A stretch of 64,000 nucleotides of DNA, taken from positions 2,108,001-2,172,000 of the forward strand of contig NZ_LR699553.1 in the NCBI RefSeq assembly GCF_902459535.1. The letters run 5' to 3'. Under the pieces are notes generated by a model that saw only the letters and a program-made list of their open reading frames with translations, did no database searches and was not told the origin of the DNA. The position numbers and the translations under genes were made by a program. This document shows positions 18,046 through 26,730 of the stretch, one piece after another; position 1 is the first letter of the stretch, and each line of letters starts with the position of its first letter. Source of the DNA: Paraburkholderia dioscoreae (GTDB lineage: Bacteria > Pseudomonadota > Gammaproteobacteria > Burkholderiales > Burkholderiaceae).

Positions 18046-18495
18046 TCATCCGTGATTCGCCGGGCTTTTGACCGGCGGCGGACGCCGCAGTACGCGGCGC
18101 AGCATGCCGATCAGTACGCCGAGCAGAAACAGCGCGACGGCCGGCACGATCCAGTAACCGACAAATGCATGCCAGAGATAAGCCATCAGGGTAGCGCGGC
18201 GCACGCCGTATTCATTGCGGGCGTCCTGCTGTCGCGCCGCGTTGGCGGCCAGCACATCGGCCGGACAACCCGCGGCTTGCGCTTCGTCGGGATTGCCGTG
18301 ACAGCGCGCGGGGGCGCCGGCCGCGCGTTGCGCGTCGGTGAAATTCCAGGTGGTCAGCGCGCGGTCGAGGTCGACGGCGTTGTACGCCATTTCCTCCCGG
18401 ATCTCGCTCACCGCCACGATCGCCACGGGCACCGCCCAGAAGATGATGACGACCAGCCACCGCCTCAGCCAGCGGTTTTTATGCTTCGATACCAT
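18046..18495 (-). CDS. small inner-membrane protein, unknown function
   Basis: 149 residues with two predicted membrane helices, about residues 12-30 (LVVIIFWAVPVAIVAVSEI) and 112-134 (YWIVPAVALFLLGVLIGML). Between them is a periplasmic loop with a Cys pair (ARCHGNPDEAQAAGCP). The C-terminus is basic and cytoplasmic (RRVLRRPPPVK). I do not recognise the family. It stands alone, with no operon partner. Confidence 0.65.
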   Translation of the reverse strand: MVSKHKNRWLRRWLVVIIFWAVPVAIVAVSEIREEMAYNAVDLDRALTTWNFTDAQRAAGAPARCHGNPDEAQAAGCPADVLAANAARQQDARNEYGVRRATLMAYLWHAFVGYWIVPAVALFLLGVLIGMLRRVLRRPPPVKSPANHG

Positions 18496-18716
18496 CCTTG
18501 CCTCCGATGGACGCTCTGCAGCTCCAACGACAAGATGGCGGCCCGTCTAATGTTCTATATGGGGGGGCCGTCTCCGCAGCCATCATAGAAGAAAAACGGC
18601 GCGTTCGGGCGGATGCACGGCGTGGGGCGGAGCGGGAGGCGGCAGTAAGTGGGCAGTAAGTGACAGGTAAGCGGCGCCGGGCGCGGCGTCGCCTGGTTCG
18701 AGCGCAGGGCGCTCGT

Positions 18717-18739
18717 GCGCCGCGCTCGTGGCGCGGCGC
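18717..18739 (-). terminator. GC hairpin downstream of the PsiF gene
   Basis: GCGCCGCGC (18717-18725) and GCGCGGCGC (18731-18739) form a 9-bp perfect stem 14 bp beyond the PsiF stop. There is no T run, so termination is only possible. Confidence 0.35.
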
Positions 18740-18752
18740 TGACTCACGGTGT

Positions 18753-19049
18753 TTAGTTGGACGGTGCGGACGACAGGCAGCTCTTCATGAACGCCTTGCG
18801 GTCATCACCCTTCTTGCCGGTGGCTTGCGTGTTGCACGCCTTCATCTTGTCCTGCTGGCTCATCGGCGCGGCGGCGGCCGGCTTCGCGGACAGGCACGTT
18901 TTCATGAATGCCTTGCGGTCATCGCCCTTCTTGTCGCCGGCCTGCTTGTTACAGTCGGCCATTTTCGTCTGCTGGCTGTTCTGTGCGAACACCGGAGAAA
19001 CGAGGACAGCGCCCAGCACCAGCGTAGCGATAGCGGATTGGACTTTCAT
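18753..19049 (-). CDS. periplasmic PsiF-repeat protein
   Basis: 98-residue exported protein. The signal peptide MKVQSAIATLVLGAVLVSPVFA is cleaved at residue 22. Two copies of the PsiF repeat follow: CNKQAGDKKGDDRKAFMKTC and CNTQATGKKGDDRKAFMKSC, each with paired cysteines. E. coli psiF is phosphate-starvation induced; function is unknown. The start at 19049 has GGAGTG just upstream, whereas the longer frame from 19277 does not look coding. Confidence 0.85.
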   Translation of the reverse strand: MKVQSAIATLVLGAVLVSPVFAQNSQQTKMADCNKQAGDKKGDDRKAFMKTCLSAKPAAAAPMSQQDKMKACNTQATGKKGDDRKAFMKSCLSSAPSN

Positions 19050-19756
19050 ATGACACTCCATCGGTGGTGAAAACGTTTTTGGTCGTTCATGCGCGCGGGC
19101 GTCAACGGTATCCAGAACCCTCGGCATGTCCATTATGGCAAATGCTGTCTGCCAGAACGGCCAAAACAGCAATCCGGTTGACATGCACTCGCACAGATTT
19201 TCCCTTGCGCGGCGGGCGGCGATGGCGCATCGGAGAATGAAAGGGGCAATAGCGGCGTGCCGAATTATGTTATGCATTCCAGATTAATTGCATGAAGCGA
19301 ATTCGAAACGAATTAGCGCGACGCGATTCGGGGAGTTCGATGAAAGATTCAAATATCCATTGCGGATTGCTGCAAATGCAACTGAATGGTAAATCGGCAG
19401 AAAATTCCGTCTTATGACATAGGGGTAATATTGACCAGCATGTGTGCCGGTAGTTGTACCGCGACGCCGCTGTCACAGCGGCGGCATACGTGCCCACCGG
19501 TATCGTGACATGCCGGCACGCACGGGAAAGGACGGCTGTGGTCGGCGAGGGCGCGGCGAACCGATGCGCTGAAACCAGGTCTATCGGTCGTATCGATGGA
19601 TTTTGCTGCGGAGCGGCGCATCTTCTAGCGGTGCCTGCGCCACGCTGGCCGCGCCATCGTCCTGACACCGATGCATTGCACATAGGCTGTTCTGCCGCTG
19701 CTTCCGCTCACCGCCGCTAGACATAGCGACAGCGAAATGCATCGGAATCCACCTTC
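19050..19756. other. gene-free stretch, first part
   Basis: Mixed composition: 19260-19420 is AT-rich relative to the genome. Small open frames here (for example 19454-19720 from a TTG) have no ribosome binding site or domain-like sequence. I see no gene. Confidence 0.5.
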
Positions 19757-19790
19757 AAAAAAACGGCGAATTCATCAAAGTCAATTCGCC
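19757..19790 (-). terminator. Rho-independent terminator on the minus strand, no gene assigned
   Basis: Read on the minus strand, GGCGAATT (19790-19783) pairs with AATTCGCC (19772-19765) over a 10-nt loop and is followed by a G and seven T. It has the form of a strong terminator although no gene is annotated upstream on that strand. Confidence 0.65.
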
Positions 19791-19809
19791 AGCGATATCC
19801 AATTGTTGT

Positions 19810-19832
19810 GCGCTGCAATAGCGCCATTTTTT
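19810..19832 (+). terminator. Rho-independent terminator-like hairpin on the plus strand
   Basis: GCGCT (19810-19814), 5-nt loop, AGCGC (19820-19824), then CA and six T. No plus-strand gene is seen upstream within 1 kb. Confidence 0.5.
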
Positions 19833-19882
19833 AGCTGGAAGCAACAGCAGTTCTGTGACGGCAATGCGAGAAAAGACGCAGC

Positions 19883-19919
19883 AAAAAGGACAAGTTTGTT
19901 TCTATCCGTAACACTTGTC
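19883..19919 (-). terminator. second minus-strand terminator-like hairpin
   Basis: On the minus strand GACAAGT (19919-19913) pairs with ACTTGTC (19895-19889) over a 17-nt loop, then C and five T. Same orientation as the hairpin at 19757-19790. Confidence 0.5.
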
Positions 19920-20160
19920 TCACGCGTATTCACGCAAACCCTGGGGATGGTATGCTTCGTGCACAATTCTCCCATGCACGAGTGAGACCACGTTTTGTGC
20001 TTCGCAATAGGGATAAACCGCACTAAGACAGGGCGGGTTTGACCAGCTGACAGAACGTACAAGACATATTTGTGCAACCGCGGGCTGCACACGGATCGTG
20101 AAAGTTGAATCCGTGGCGTCCCAAAGCCGCGGCCCGGCCAGGCTGCGTGGAGAAAATCCA

Positions 20161-21348
20161 ATGTTTTTCGATGAGCTAAGCAATGACGAATGGGCGCTGC
20201 TGGCAGCGCTTGTCTCAGATGAGCCGGCCGTCCGTCTAAACCGACGCGGCCGGCCCCGCGCCGAACCACGCATCGTGGCGAATGCCGTGCTGTGGATCCT
20301 GACCACCGGCGAGCCCTGGTCGAAACTGCCCGGCCGTTATCCGTCGGGGCCCACTTGCCGGCGCCGTTTTGAAGAATGGCAATTGAACGGCACGCTGCTC
20401 GAGATGGTTCGGCTGTTGTCGCAAACCGGGCGCACCTTTGCGTACGTCCCCCAGCCGGCGCCGCCCGTCGCGGCCAAACCCGCGGCACCGGTAACGGAAA
20501 GCCCGCGCGCGCGCGACGAGACTCTGCGTGGTGTGTCCTGGAGAAGTCCAGAGTCGTGGCAAGCGCCCGGCGTGTCGAACAGCCTGAGCAACTGGCGGTC
20601 GGCCGATCCGATTGCCGACATCACGCGTCAGTTGTCGGGAGAGGCGAACGGGGCGGCAAGCGTGCCGCCGGTGTCCCGCGCGCCTGCGGCGCCCGTACGG
20701 TATGTCGCGCGGCCGGACCTCGCTCGCGCGGACGAAGCGGGCGCGGTGAATGCCGCCATGCATGGTTTGAATTCCGCCGTCGCATCAGCGCGCAGCACGC
20801 CGGCGCCCGACGACCGGCGCAGCCCGCTGTCGCTGAGCCTCGCGCCACGCGGCAGGGAAATCGCCGACCGCGGCTATGTGATTTATGTCGCGGCGGAGCG
20901 GGTGCCGAACGCCATGTTTCGCGCGTGGGCGGAGATCATGAAGGACGGCAAACGCGTCGAGCGTTCAGGCCTCGTCGGCCCGCGCTTTGCGGATACGGAT
21001 GTGGCGGAGCAATACGCGCTCGGCTGGGCGCGGCAGTGGATCGATCGTGAATGCCTCACGCTGGCGGCAGCAGCCGAATCCGCGGCGGCAGTTCATGTTT
21101 CGACTCAAGCGTCGGCGCACGTCGCTGCAAACCCGGCGCCTACGGCGGCTCGTCCGTTGCCTGCCTTGCGCCATGTGCCCGAACCGGTCGCGGTCAATCA
21201 CGGTGCGTCTTTGCATGGACCGCTGAACGCATTTCGTGGTCCGCTGCGCCGTTATCCCGGCGAACCGGCTGCTGTCAACGCAGCGACCGAGAGCAGTACA
21301 TCAGATCGTTTTACGTCGTACCCAGAACTCATCTCCCACGCAGGGTGA
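20161..21348 (+). CDS. protein with IS5-type transposase N-terminal domain (DUF4096-like), probable DNA-binding regulator
   Basis: 395 residues. Residues 1-85 match the N-terminal domain of IS5-family transposases: NDEWALLAALV, then RRGRPRAEPRIVANAVLWIL, TTGEPWSKLPGRY and CRRRFEEWQLNGTL. No DDE catalytic domain follows. Instead come a Pro/Ala linker, about 130 variable residues and a second compact module (GYVIYVAAERVPNAMFRAWA to EQYALGWARQWIDREC, about 235-300), then a disordered tail. No inverted repeats or other IS parts flank it. It faces the exopolysaccharide locus, so a domesticated DNA-binding protein controlling that locus is a reasonable inference but unproven. Confidence 0.6.
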   Translation: MFFDELSNDEWALLAALVSDEPAVRLNRRGRPRAEPRIVANAVLWILTTGEPWSKLPGRYPSGPTCRRRFEEWQLNGTLLEMVRLLSQTGRTFAYVPQPAPPVAAKPAAPVTESPRARDETLRGVSWRSPESWQAPGVSNSLSNWRSADPIADITRQLSGEANGAASVPPVSRAPAAPVRYVARPDLARADEAGAVNAAMHGLNSAVASARSTPAPDDRRSPLSLSLAPRGREIADRGYVIYVAAERVPNAMFRAWAEIMKDGKRVERSGLVGPRFADTDVAEQYALGWARQWIDRECLTLAAAAESAAAVHVSTQASAHVAANPAPTAARPLPALRHVPEPVAVNHGASLHGPLNAFRGPLRRYPGEPAAVNAATESSTSDRFTSYPELISHAG

Positions 21349-21476
21349 GCACAGCAGTTCCCCGCGGCCGGTAGGAGCAACCGCCGCAGGCTCCCGCTTC
21401 ATTCGTTGTGATTCACTGGTGATGTCAGAAGGACGCCGTTCGCCGACGCCCCTGATCGACGCTTGTTAGTGGCTTG

Positions 21477-23030
21477 TCACTGGCGTCCGTAGGTGTCGTC
21501 GAAACGCACGATATCGTCCTCACCGAGATACGAACCGGACTGGACCTCGATCATTTCGAGCGGCATCTTGCCCGGATTCTCGAGACGGTGGGTGACACCC
21601 AGCGGAATATAAGCCGATTCGTTTTCGGAGACGATAAAGCGCTCTTCACCACGCGTGACGAGCGCCGTGCCGCGCACGACAATCCAATGTTCGGCGCGGT
21701 GATGATGCATTTGCAGCGAGAGCCGCGCACCTGGCTTCACCACGATCCGCTTGACCTGGAAGCGCTCGCCGGTGTCGACGGAGTCGTAATTGCCCCACGG
21801 GCGATGCACCTTGCGATGGTTGGCCGCTTCCATCCCGCCGTCGCTGCGAATCCGGCCCACGATCTTCTTGACGTCCTGCACGCGCGACTTGTCGGCGACC
21901 AGAATGGCGTCGGCCGTTTCCACTACCACCAGATCCTGTGTGCCCACGCAGGCAATCAGGCGTCCTTCCGAATGCGCGAAGGTCGAGACGGCGCCTTCGA
22001 ACATCACCCGGCCGCGCCCCACGTTCTGATCGGCGTCCTTGTCCGAGATGTCCCAGATGGCGTCCCACGAACCGACGTCGGACCAGCCCGCCTGCAACGG
22101 CACGACGATGCCCGAGGCCGCGCTCTGGTCGTTGCCGAGCTGTTCCATCACCGCGTAGTCGATCGAATTCGACGGCGAGGCGCTGAACGCGTCGCGTTGC
22201 AGGCGGAAGAAGTCGCCGTCCGCCTTGCCGCCCGCGAAGGCCGCGTCGCACGCTTCGTAAATGGCCGGCTGGAAATAACGGATCGCCTTCAGCCAGGTCG
22301 ACGCGCGCATGATGAAAATGCCGCTATTCCACCAGTACTCCTGCGAATCGATATACCGCTGCGCCAGCTCCAGATGCGGCTTCTCGACGAAGCGATCGAG
22401 CTTGTGCGCGCCGATCCTGCCGGCGGCTTCCGTGCCGGCGTCCTGCGTATCATTAGTCGTGCCAAGCGCTGCGCCGATGCGAATGTAGCCGTAGCCCGTT
22501 TCGGCGCGCGTCGGCACGATACCCATCGTGACGATATGCCCGGCTGCCGCATGCTGCACGCCGGTCGCCACTGCCGCATGAAATCCGGCGATGTCCGTGA
22601 CCGCATGATCGGCGGGCATCACCACCATGATGCCGTCTTCGTCTTGCGCGGCGACCGAGAGGGCAGCCACGGTGAGCGCCGGCGCCGTGTCGCGTCCTGC
22701 GGGTTCGAGAATCAGCCGGGTCGGCTTGCCGCTCGTGCGCAATTGCTCGGCGGTGGTGAAGCGCTGCTCTTCATTGGCCACCACGATGAGTTGCTCGGTG
22801 AGCGGATAGCCGGCTTCGAGTCCGTCGAGACGGCGCGTAGTGGATTGCAGCAGCGAATCGTCGCCGAGCAGGCCGATGAGCTGCTTCGGGTGCTGTTCGC
22901 GCGACATCGGCCATAACCGCGTGCCGGAGCCGCCCGCCAGAATCACAGGATGAACCTTGAGCTTGACGTTCAGGGACTTGACTTGCGTGGACCGGGTGTC
23001 GGCAGACGTGGCCGTAACCGGAGCTGTCAT
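21477..23030 (-). CDS. bceA: mannose-1-phosphate guanylyltransferase / mannose-6-phosphate isomerase
   Basis: Bifunctional type II enzyme (ManC/AlgA family, 517 residues) making GDP-mannose for exopolysaccharide. The nucleotidyltransferase part opens after a 24-residue leader with ILAGGSGTRLWPMSR and includes FVEKPHLELA and YWWNSGIFIM. The cupin isomerase domain spans about 395-510 (FQVKRIVVKPGARLSLQMHH, HWIVVRGTALV). It is transcribed away from the rest of the cluster across a long AT-rich control region, as for bceA of the cepacian locus. Confidence 0.93.
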   Translation of the reverse strand: MTAPVTATSADTRSTQVKSLNVKLKVHPVILAGGSGTRLWPMSREQHPKQLIGLLGDDSLLQSTTRRLDGLEAGYPLTEQLIVVANEEQRFTTAEQLRTSGKPTRLILEPAGRDTAPALTVAALSVAAQDEDGIMVVMPADHAVTDIAGFHAAVATGVQHAAAGHIVTMGIVPTRAETGYGYIRIGAALGTTNDTQDAGTEAAGRIGAHKLDRFVEKPHLELAQRYIDSQEYWWNSGIFIMRASTWLKAIRYFQPAIYEACDAAFAGGKADGDFFRLQRDAFSASPSNSIDYAVMEQLGNDQSAASGIVVPLQAGWSDVGSWDAIWDISDKDADQNVGRGRVMFEGAVSTFAHSEGRLIACVGTQDLVVVETADAILVADKSRVQDVKKIVGRIRSDGGMEAANHRKVHRPWGNYDSVDTGERFQVKRIVVKPGARLSLQMHHHRAEHWIVVRGTALVTRGEERFIVSENESAYIPLGVTHRLENPGKMPLEMIEVQSGSYLGEDDIVRFDDTYGRQ

Positions 23031-23108
23031 GATGGACTCCTCGAGGCTGGGTGAATGCGTCGATTTTTATCACGAACCCGGGAATCAATAAAAGCGCGTT
23101 AAATGGAA

Positions 23109-23138
23109 ACTATATAAAGCGCCAAATAAAATTATCCA
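23109..23138 (-). promoter_or_regulatory. candidate promoter of bceA
   Basis: On the minus strand, TGGATA (23138-23133) and TATAGT (23114-23109) are separated by 18 nt, about 80 bp before bceA. Confidence 0.45.
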
Positions 23139-23148
23139 TTTCGTGAAG

Positions 23149-23213
23149 AAAAAATGTCCCTATAATTTTTTAAAAAGAAAAATTACCCGAAAAAAATCAC
23201 GGGACATTTTTTT
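23149..23213. repeat. 12-bp inverted repeat with nested AT hairpin
   Basis: AAAAAATGTCCC (23149-23160) is mirrored by GGGACATTTTTT (23201-23212). Between the arms AATTTTT (23164-23170) and AAAAATT (23178-23184) form a second hairpin. A perfect TATAAT (23161-23166) sits at the inner edge. The right arm ends in seven T, so the structure could act as a terminator for any plus-strand transcript entering from the left. Confidence 0.75.
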
Positions 23214-23665
23214 ATCGTCGTCCATGCCGCAAAATGACAACGGAAGGCGTCGCGTAAGCTTTGTAGGAAAACCATCAGAAAGTACTGGATTGGCTCACAC
23301 AAAGGCTTACCAGGCAGTGAAAAGACATCCGTGCCGGTAAAAATTGCCGAACAAAATTCAGAAAAAATACCGAAACATTGACCGATACAATTTGAGATAT
23401 TTTGCGGTCTTGCAGTGGGAATTTTAATACCGCTTTATCTATACCTGTACAAGGGTATTCACTCATTCCGACACACATTTCCTGATCCGGTCGTTCAGGC
23501 GATCTTTTCGATTGGGAAACAGAAGGGCAATTAGCACCGCTTCGAACAGGTTCGCGTCGCGCATGGAATTGCATGACGCGGATACCGGCGTTGTGCGTCC
23601 CATCGCCGGAGTGGATTTCAACCAACCAACGGATGGCACTTGACTGACGAACTGAGGGGCAGCGC

Positions 23666-25063
23666 ATGCTGAGCGTTCTATCGAGAATCATCGACATCGC
23701 CATGGTCGCGCTCGGCGCCGCCATTGCGGCGGCCGTGCACAGCGGGAAAGCCGTGTGGCTGGACGATATGCAAAGCGTCTCGCTCGCGTTCGACTGCCTG
23801 CTGGTGGTGGTGTTTTTTCCGGCGCTCGGGATCTATCAGTCGTGGCGTGGCAAGCCGTTGTACGACCTGCTGTGCCGCGTGGCGGGCGGCTGGCTGCTGG
23901 TGGAAGTCACCGGCGTGCTGATCAGCTTCAGCCTGCACCGCTCGGACAGCCTGTCGCGGTTGTGGCTCGTCTATTGGGCGGCGGCCACGATCGTGCTCCT
24001 GATCGTCACCAAGGTGATCGTCTATTCGATCTTGCGCGGACTGCGCCGCGAAGGCTTCAATCAGCGCGCGGTGGCGATTGTGGGCGGCGCGCCGTATGGG
24101 CGCTTTCTGATCCAGCAGATGCGCAGCCGTCCGGATGCGGGCTTCAGCCCCGTCGTGGTGTTCGACGAGGACGGCACCATCAATCCGTATGAAGACCCCG
24201 ATGCGGGCGAGGCGATCGAAGGCGTGCCGGTCGAGCGCGACTATCAGCGCATGCTGCATCTCGTGCGCCAGCGCGCGATCCGCGAACTGTGGCTCGCGCT
24301 GCCGATCTCCAAGGAGAAAGCGATTCACCGCTTCGTGATGGACCTGCGCAACGACTTCGTGAACATCCGCTTCATTCCCGACGTGCGCAGTCTCACGCTT
24401 TTCAATCAGCCGATGGTCGATCTGCTCGGCGTGCCGGCGATCAACCTGGCCGCCTCGCCGATCACCGATCTGCGCGTGCTGCCCAAGCGCGTGTTCGACC
24501 GCCTGTTCGCGCTGGCCGCATTGACCGCGCTCGCACCGCTGATGCTGGTCATCGCCGCCGCGGTGAAGCTGAACTCGCCGGGCCCCGTGTTCTTCCGGCA
24601 GAAGCGCAAGGGCATCGACGGCAATCAGTTCGAGATCTACAAGTTCCGTTCGATGAAGATGCACAAGGAAGAGCACGGCAAGATCACCCAGGCCACGCGG
24701 CGCGATCCGCGCATCACCGCGGTCGGCGCGTTCCTGCGGCGCACCAGCCTCGACGAGCTGCCGCAGTTCATCAACGTGCTGCGCGGCGAGATGTCGGTGG
24801 TCGGCCCGCGTCCGCATGCGCTCGAACACGACGACATCTACAAGGATCTGGTGAAGGGCTACATGCACCGCTACCGGATCAAGCCGGGCATTACCGGGTG
24901 GGCGCAGATCAACGGCTATCGCGGCGAAACCGACCGCATCGAAAAGATGATGGGCCGCGTCAAGCTCGATCTGTACTACATGCAGCACTGGACCTTCTGG
25001 CTCGACATCAAGATCGTCGTGCTGACGCTGTGGAAGGGCTTTGTTGGCAGCAATGCTTATTGA
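23666..25063 (+). CDS. bceB: undecaprenyl-phosphate glucose phosphotransferase (priming transferase)
   Basis: Integral membrane enzyme (465 residues, WcaJ/CpsE family) that loads the first sugar phosphate onto undecaprenyl phosphate. About four membrane helices lie in residues 1-130 and a nucleotide-fold domain in 135-260. The bacterial sugar transferase domain covers 270-465, with the re-entrant helix FDRLFALAALTALAPLMLVI, KLNSPGPVFFRQKRKGIDG, FEIYKFRSMK, RRTSLDELPQFINVLRGEMS, VGPRPHA and the C-terminal KPGITGWAQINGYRGET. First gene of the rightward cluster. Confidence 0.93.
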   Translation: MLSVLSRIIDIAMVALGAAIAAAVHSGKAVWLDDMQSVSLAFDCLLVVVFFPALGIYQSWRGKPLYDLLCRVAGGWLLVEVTGVLISFSLHRSDSLSRLWLVYWAAATIVLLIVTKVIVYSILRGLRREGFNQRAVAIVGGAPYGRFLIQQMRSRPDAGFSPVVVFDEDGTINPYEDPDAGEAIEGVPVERDYQRMLHLVRQRAIRELWLALPISKEKAIHRFVMDLRNDFVNIRFIPDVRSLTLFNQPMVDLLGVPAINLAASPITDLRVLPKRVFDRLFALAALTALAPLMLVIAAAVKLNSPGPVFFRQKRKGIDGNQFEIYKFRSMKMHKEEHGKITQATRRDPRITAVGAFLRRTSLDELPQFINVLRGEMSVVGPRPHALEHDDIYKDLVKGYMHRYRIKPGITGWAQINGYRGETDRIEKMMGRVKLDLYYMQHWTFWLDIKIVVLTLWKGFVGSNAY

Positions 25064-25090
25064 CGGCCCGCACCTGTCGCTTCGCGCCAG

Positions 25091-25103
25091 CCCCCCGAGG
25101 GGG
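25091..25103. repeat. C5/G5 hairpin in the bceB-bceC gap
   Basis: CCCCC-cga-GGGGG within a 135-bp gap. Its surroundings resemble a widespread intergenic element of Burkholderia genomes, from memory only. It may reduce read-through into bceC. Confidence 0.4.
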
Positions 25104-25198
25104 TGCAGGAAAACTTGGGGCGGCCCGGCGTTTTCTTGCGGGCTTCGGTCACGCGTCATGTGACTTTTTATTGGATTCCATTTTCCGAGGTGTAATAC

Positions 25199-26647
25199 AT
25201 GAACCTGACGATCATCGGTAGTGGCTACGTAGGCCTCGTGACGGGCGCGTGTCTGGCCGACATCGGCCACGACGTGTTCTGTCTCGATGTCGATCAGCGC
25301 AAGATCGACGTGCTCAACAACGGCGGCGTGCCGATCCATGAGCCGGGTCTGCAGGAGATCATCGCGCGCAATCGCAAGGCCGGGCGCCTGACGTTCTCGA
25401 CCGCCGTCGAAGCGGCGGTCGCGCACGGCGATATCCAGTTCATCGCGGTCGGCACGCCGTCCGACGAAGACGGTTCCGCCGACCTGCAATACGTGCTCGC
25501 CGCCGCGCGCAACATCGGCCGCCATATGACGGGCTTCAAGGTGATCGTCGACAAATCCACGGTGCCGGTCGGCACGGCCTCGCGCGTGCGTGACGTGATC
25601 GCCGCCGAACTGGCCGGCCGCAACGCTGCGCACATGTTCTCGGTGGTGTCGAATCCCGAGTTCCTGAAAGAGGGCGCGGCGGTGGAAGACTTCACGCGGC
25701 CCGATCGCATCGTGCTCGGTTGCGACGAAGACGTGCCGGGCGAAAAAGCGCGCGAGCTGATGAAGCGCCTCTACGCGCCGTTCAACCGCAATCGCGAACG
25801 CACGCTGTATATGGACGTGCGCTCGGCCGAATTCACCAAGTACGCGGCCAACGCCATGCTCGCCACGCGCATTTCGTACATGAACGAGCTCGCGAATCTG
25901 GCCGACCGCGTCGGCGCGGATATCGAGGCGGTGCGGCGCGGCATCGGGTCCGATCCGCGCATCGGCTACGACTTCCTGTATGCCGGCTGCGGCTATGGTG
26001 GTTCGTGCTTTCCGAAGGACGTGCAGGCGCTGATCCGCACGGCCGCCGACCACAAGGCGAATCTGCGCATTCTCGAAGCGGTGGAAGCGGTCAACGACAC
26101 GCAGAAGAAAGTGCTCGCGCAGAAGATCGTCTCGCGTCTGGGTGAGGATCTGTCCGACCGCACCTTCGGCGTGTGGGGCCTCGCCTTCAAGCCGAATACC
26201 GACGACATGCGCGAAGCGCCGAGCCGTCCGCTGATCGCCGAACTGCTGCGCCGCGGCGCCCGCGTGAAGGCATACGACCCGGTCGCGATCGACGAATCGA
26301 AGCGGGTGTTCGCGCTGGATCTGAAGGACGTGCCGCAGCAGCACGCGCGCCTGTCGTTCGTGAAGGAAGAGATGGAAGCCGCCGAAGGCGCGGACGCGCT
26401 GGTGATCCTCACCGAGTGGAAGGTGTTCAAGAGCCCGGACTTCGATTCGCTCAAGCGGATCCTCAAGACGCCGCTGATTTTCGACGGCCGCAACCTGTAT
26501 GAACCGGACGCGCTGCTCGAACTCGGTATCGAGTATCAGGCGATCGGCCGACAGCACGCACTGCGCAGCGCGCCGGCGAAGGTCGGCGCGAACGGCTTGC
26601 CGCTCGCGCAGGTGGTGGCGCTGGACGCGGCCGGAGCCAGCCGCTGA
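25199..26647 (+). CDS. bceC: UDP-glucose 6-dehydrogenase
   Basis: Oxidises UDP-glucose twice with NAD to UDP-glucuronate, a precursor of acidic exopolysaccharide. 482 residues. The Rossmann motif IGSGYVGLVTGACLADIGHD is at the N-terminus, VDKSTVPVGTA follows, and NPEFLKEGAAVEDF forms part of the active site. The catalytic Cys is in CGYGGSCFPKD (about 268), and the C-terminal domain starts with VWGLAFKPNTDDMREAPS. GAGGTG precedes the ATG. BceC of the cepacian cluster is the expected counterpart. Confidence 0.95.
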   Translation: MNLTIIGSGYVGLVTGACLADIGHDVFCLDVDQRKIDVLNNGGVPIHEPGLQEIIARNRKAGRLTFSTAVEAAVAHGDIQFIAVGTPSDEDGSADLQYVLAAARNIGRHMTGFKVIVDKSTVPVGTASRVRDVIAAELAGRNAAHMFSVVSNPEFLKEGAAVEDFTRPDRIVLGCDEDVPGEKARELMKRLYAPFNRNRERTLYMDVRSAEFTKYAANAMLATRISYMNELANLADRVGADIEAVRRGIGSDPRIGYDFLYAGCGYGGSCFPKDVQALIRTAADHKANLRILEAVEAVNDTQKKVLAQKIVSRLGEDLSDRTFGVWGLAFKPNTDDMREAPSRPLIAELLRRGARVKAYDPVAIDESKRVFALDLKDVPQQHARLSFVKEEMEAAEGADALVILTEWKVFKSPDFDSLKRILKTPLIFDGRNLYEPDALLELGIEYQAIGRQHALRSAPAKVGANGLPLAQVVALDAAGASR

Positions 26648-26730
26648 GCTGCCGCCGGAGCGCCGCCAACGCCAACGCACCGACAAGCACCCGCTCAGCC
26701 GTCACCACGCGCCTCATCACGGAGCCCGCC

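Larger units (their letters stand above)
23031..23665. other. AT-rich divergent control region of the exopolysaccharide locus
   Basis: 635 bp without a gene between bceA (minus) and bceB (plus). The stretch 23080-23480 is far more AT-rich than the surrounding DNA. It holds the bceA promoter candidate and a large inverted repeat listed separately. No confident -35/-10 pair for bceB was found; a TATCTA box near 23436 is the nearest candidate. Its composition would suit H-NS-like silencing (inference). Confidence 0.6.

Noticed and set aside
19270..19683. 137-residue minus-strand frame
   Set aside because: No ribosome binding site, unusual composition and no recognisable domain.
20161..21348. 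Active insertion sequence
   Set aside because: No terminal inverted repeats, target duplication or DDE domain are visible; only the N-terminal transposase domain is present.
23678..26686. 1002-residue antisense frame over bceB and bceC
   Set aside because: His/Arg-rich shadow of two clearly coding genes, caused by high third-position GC.
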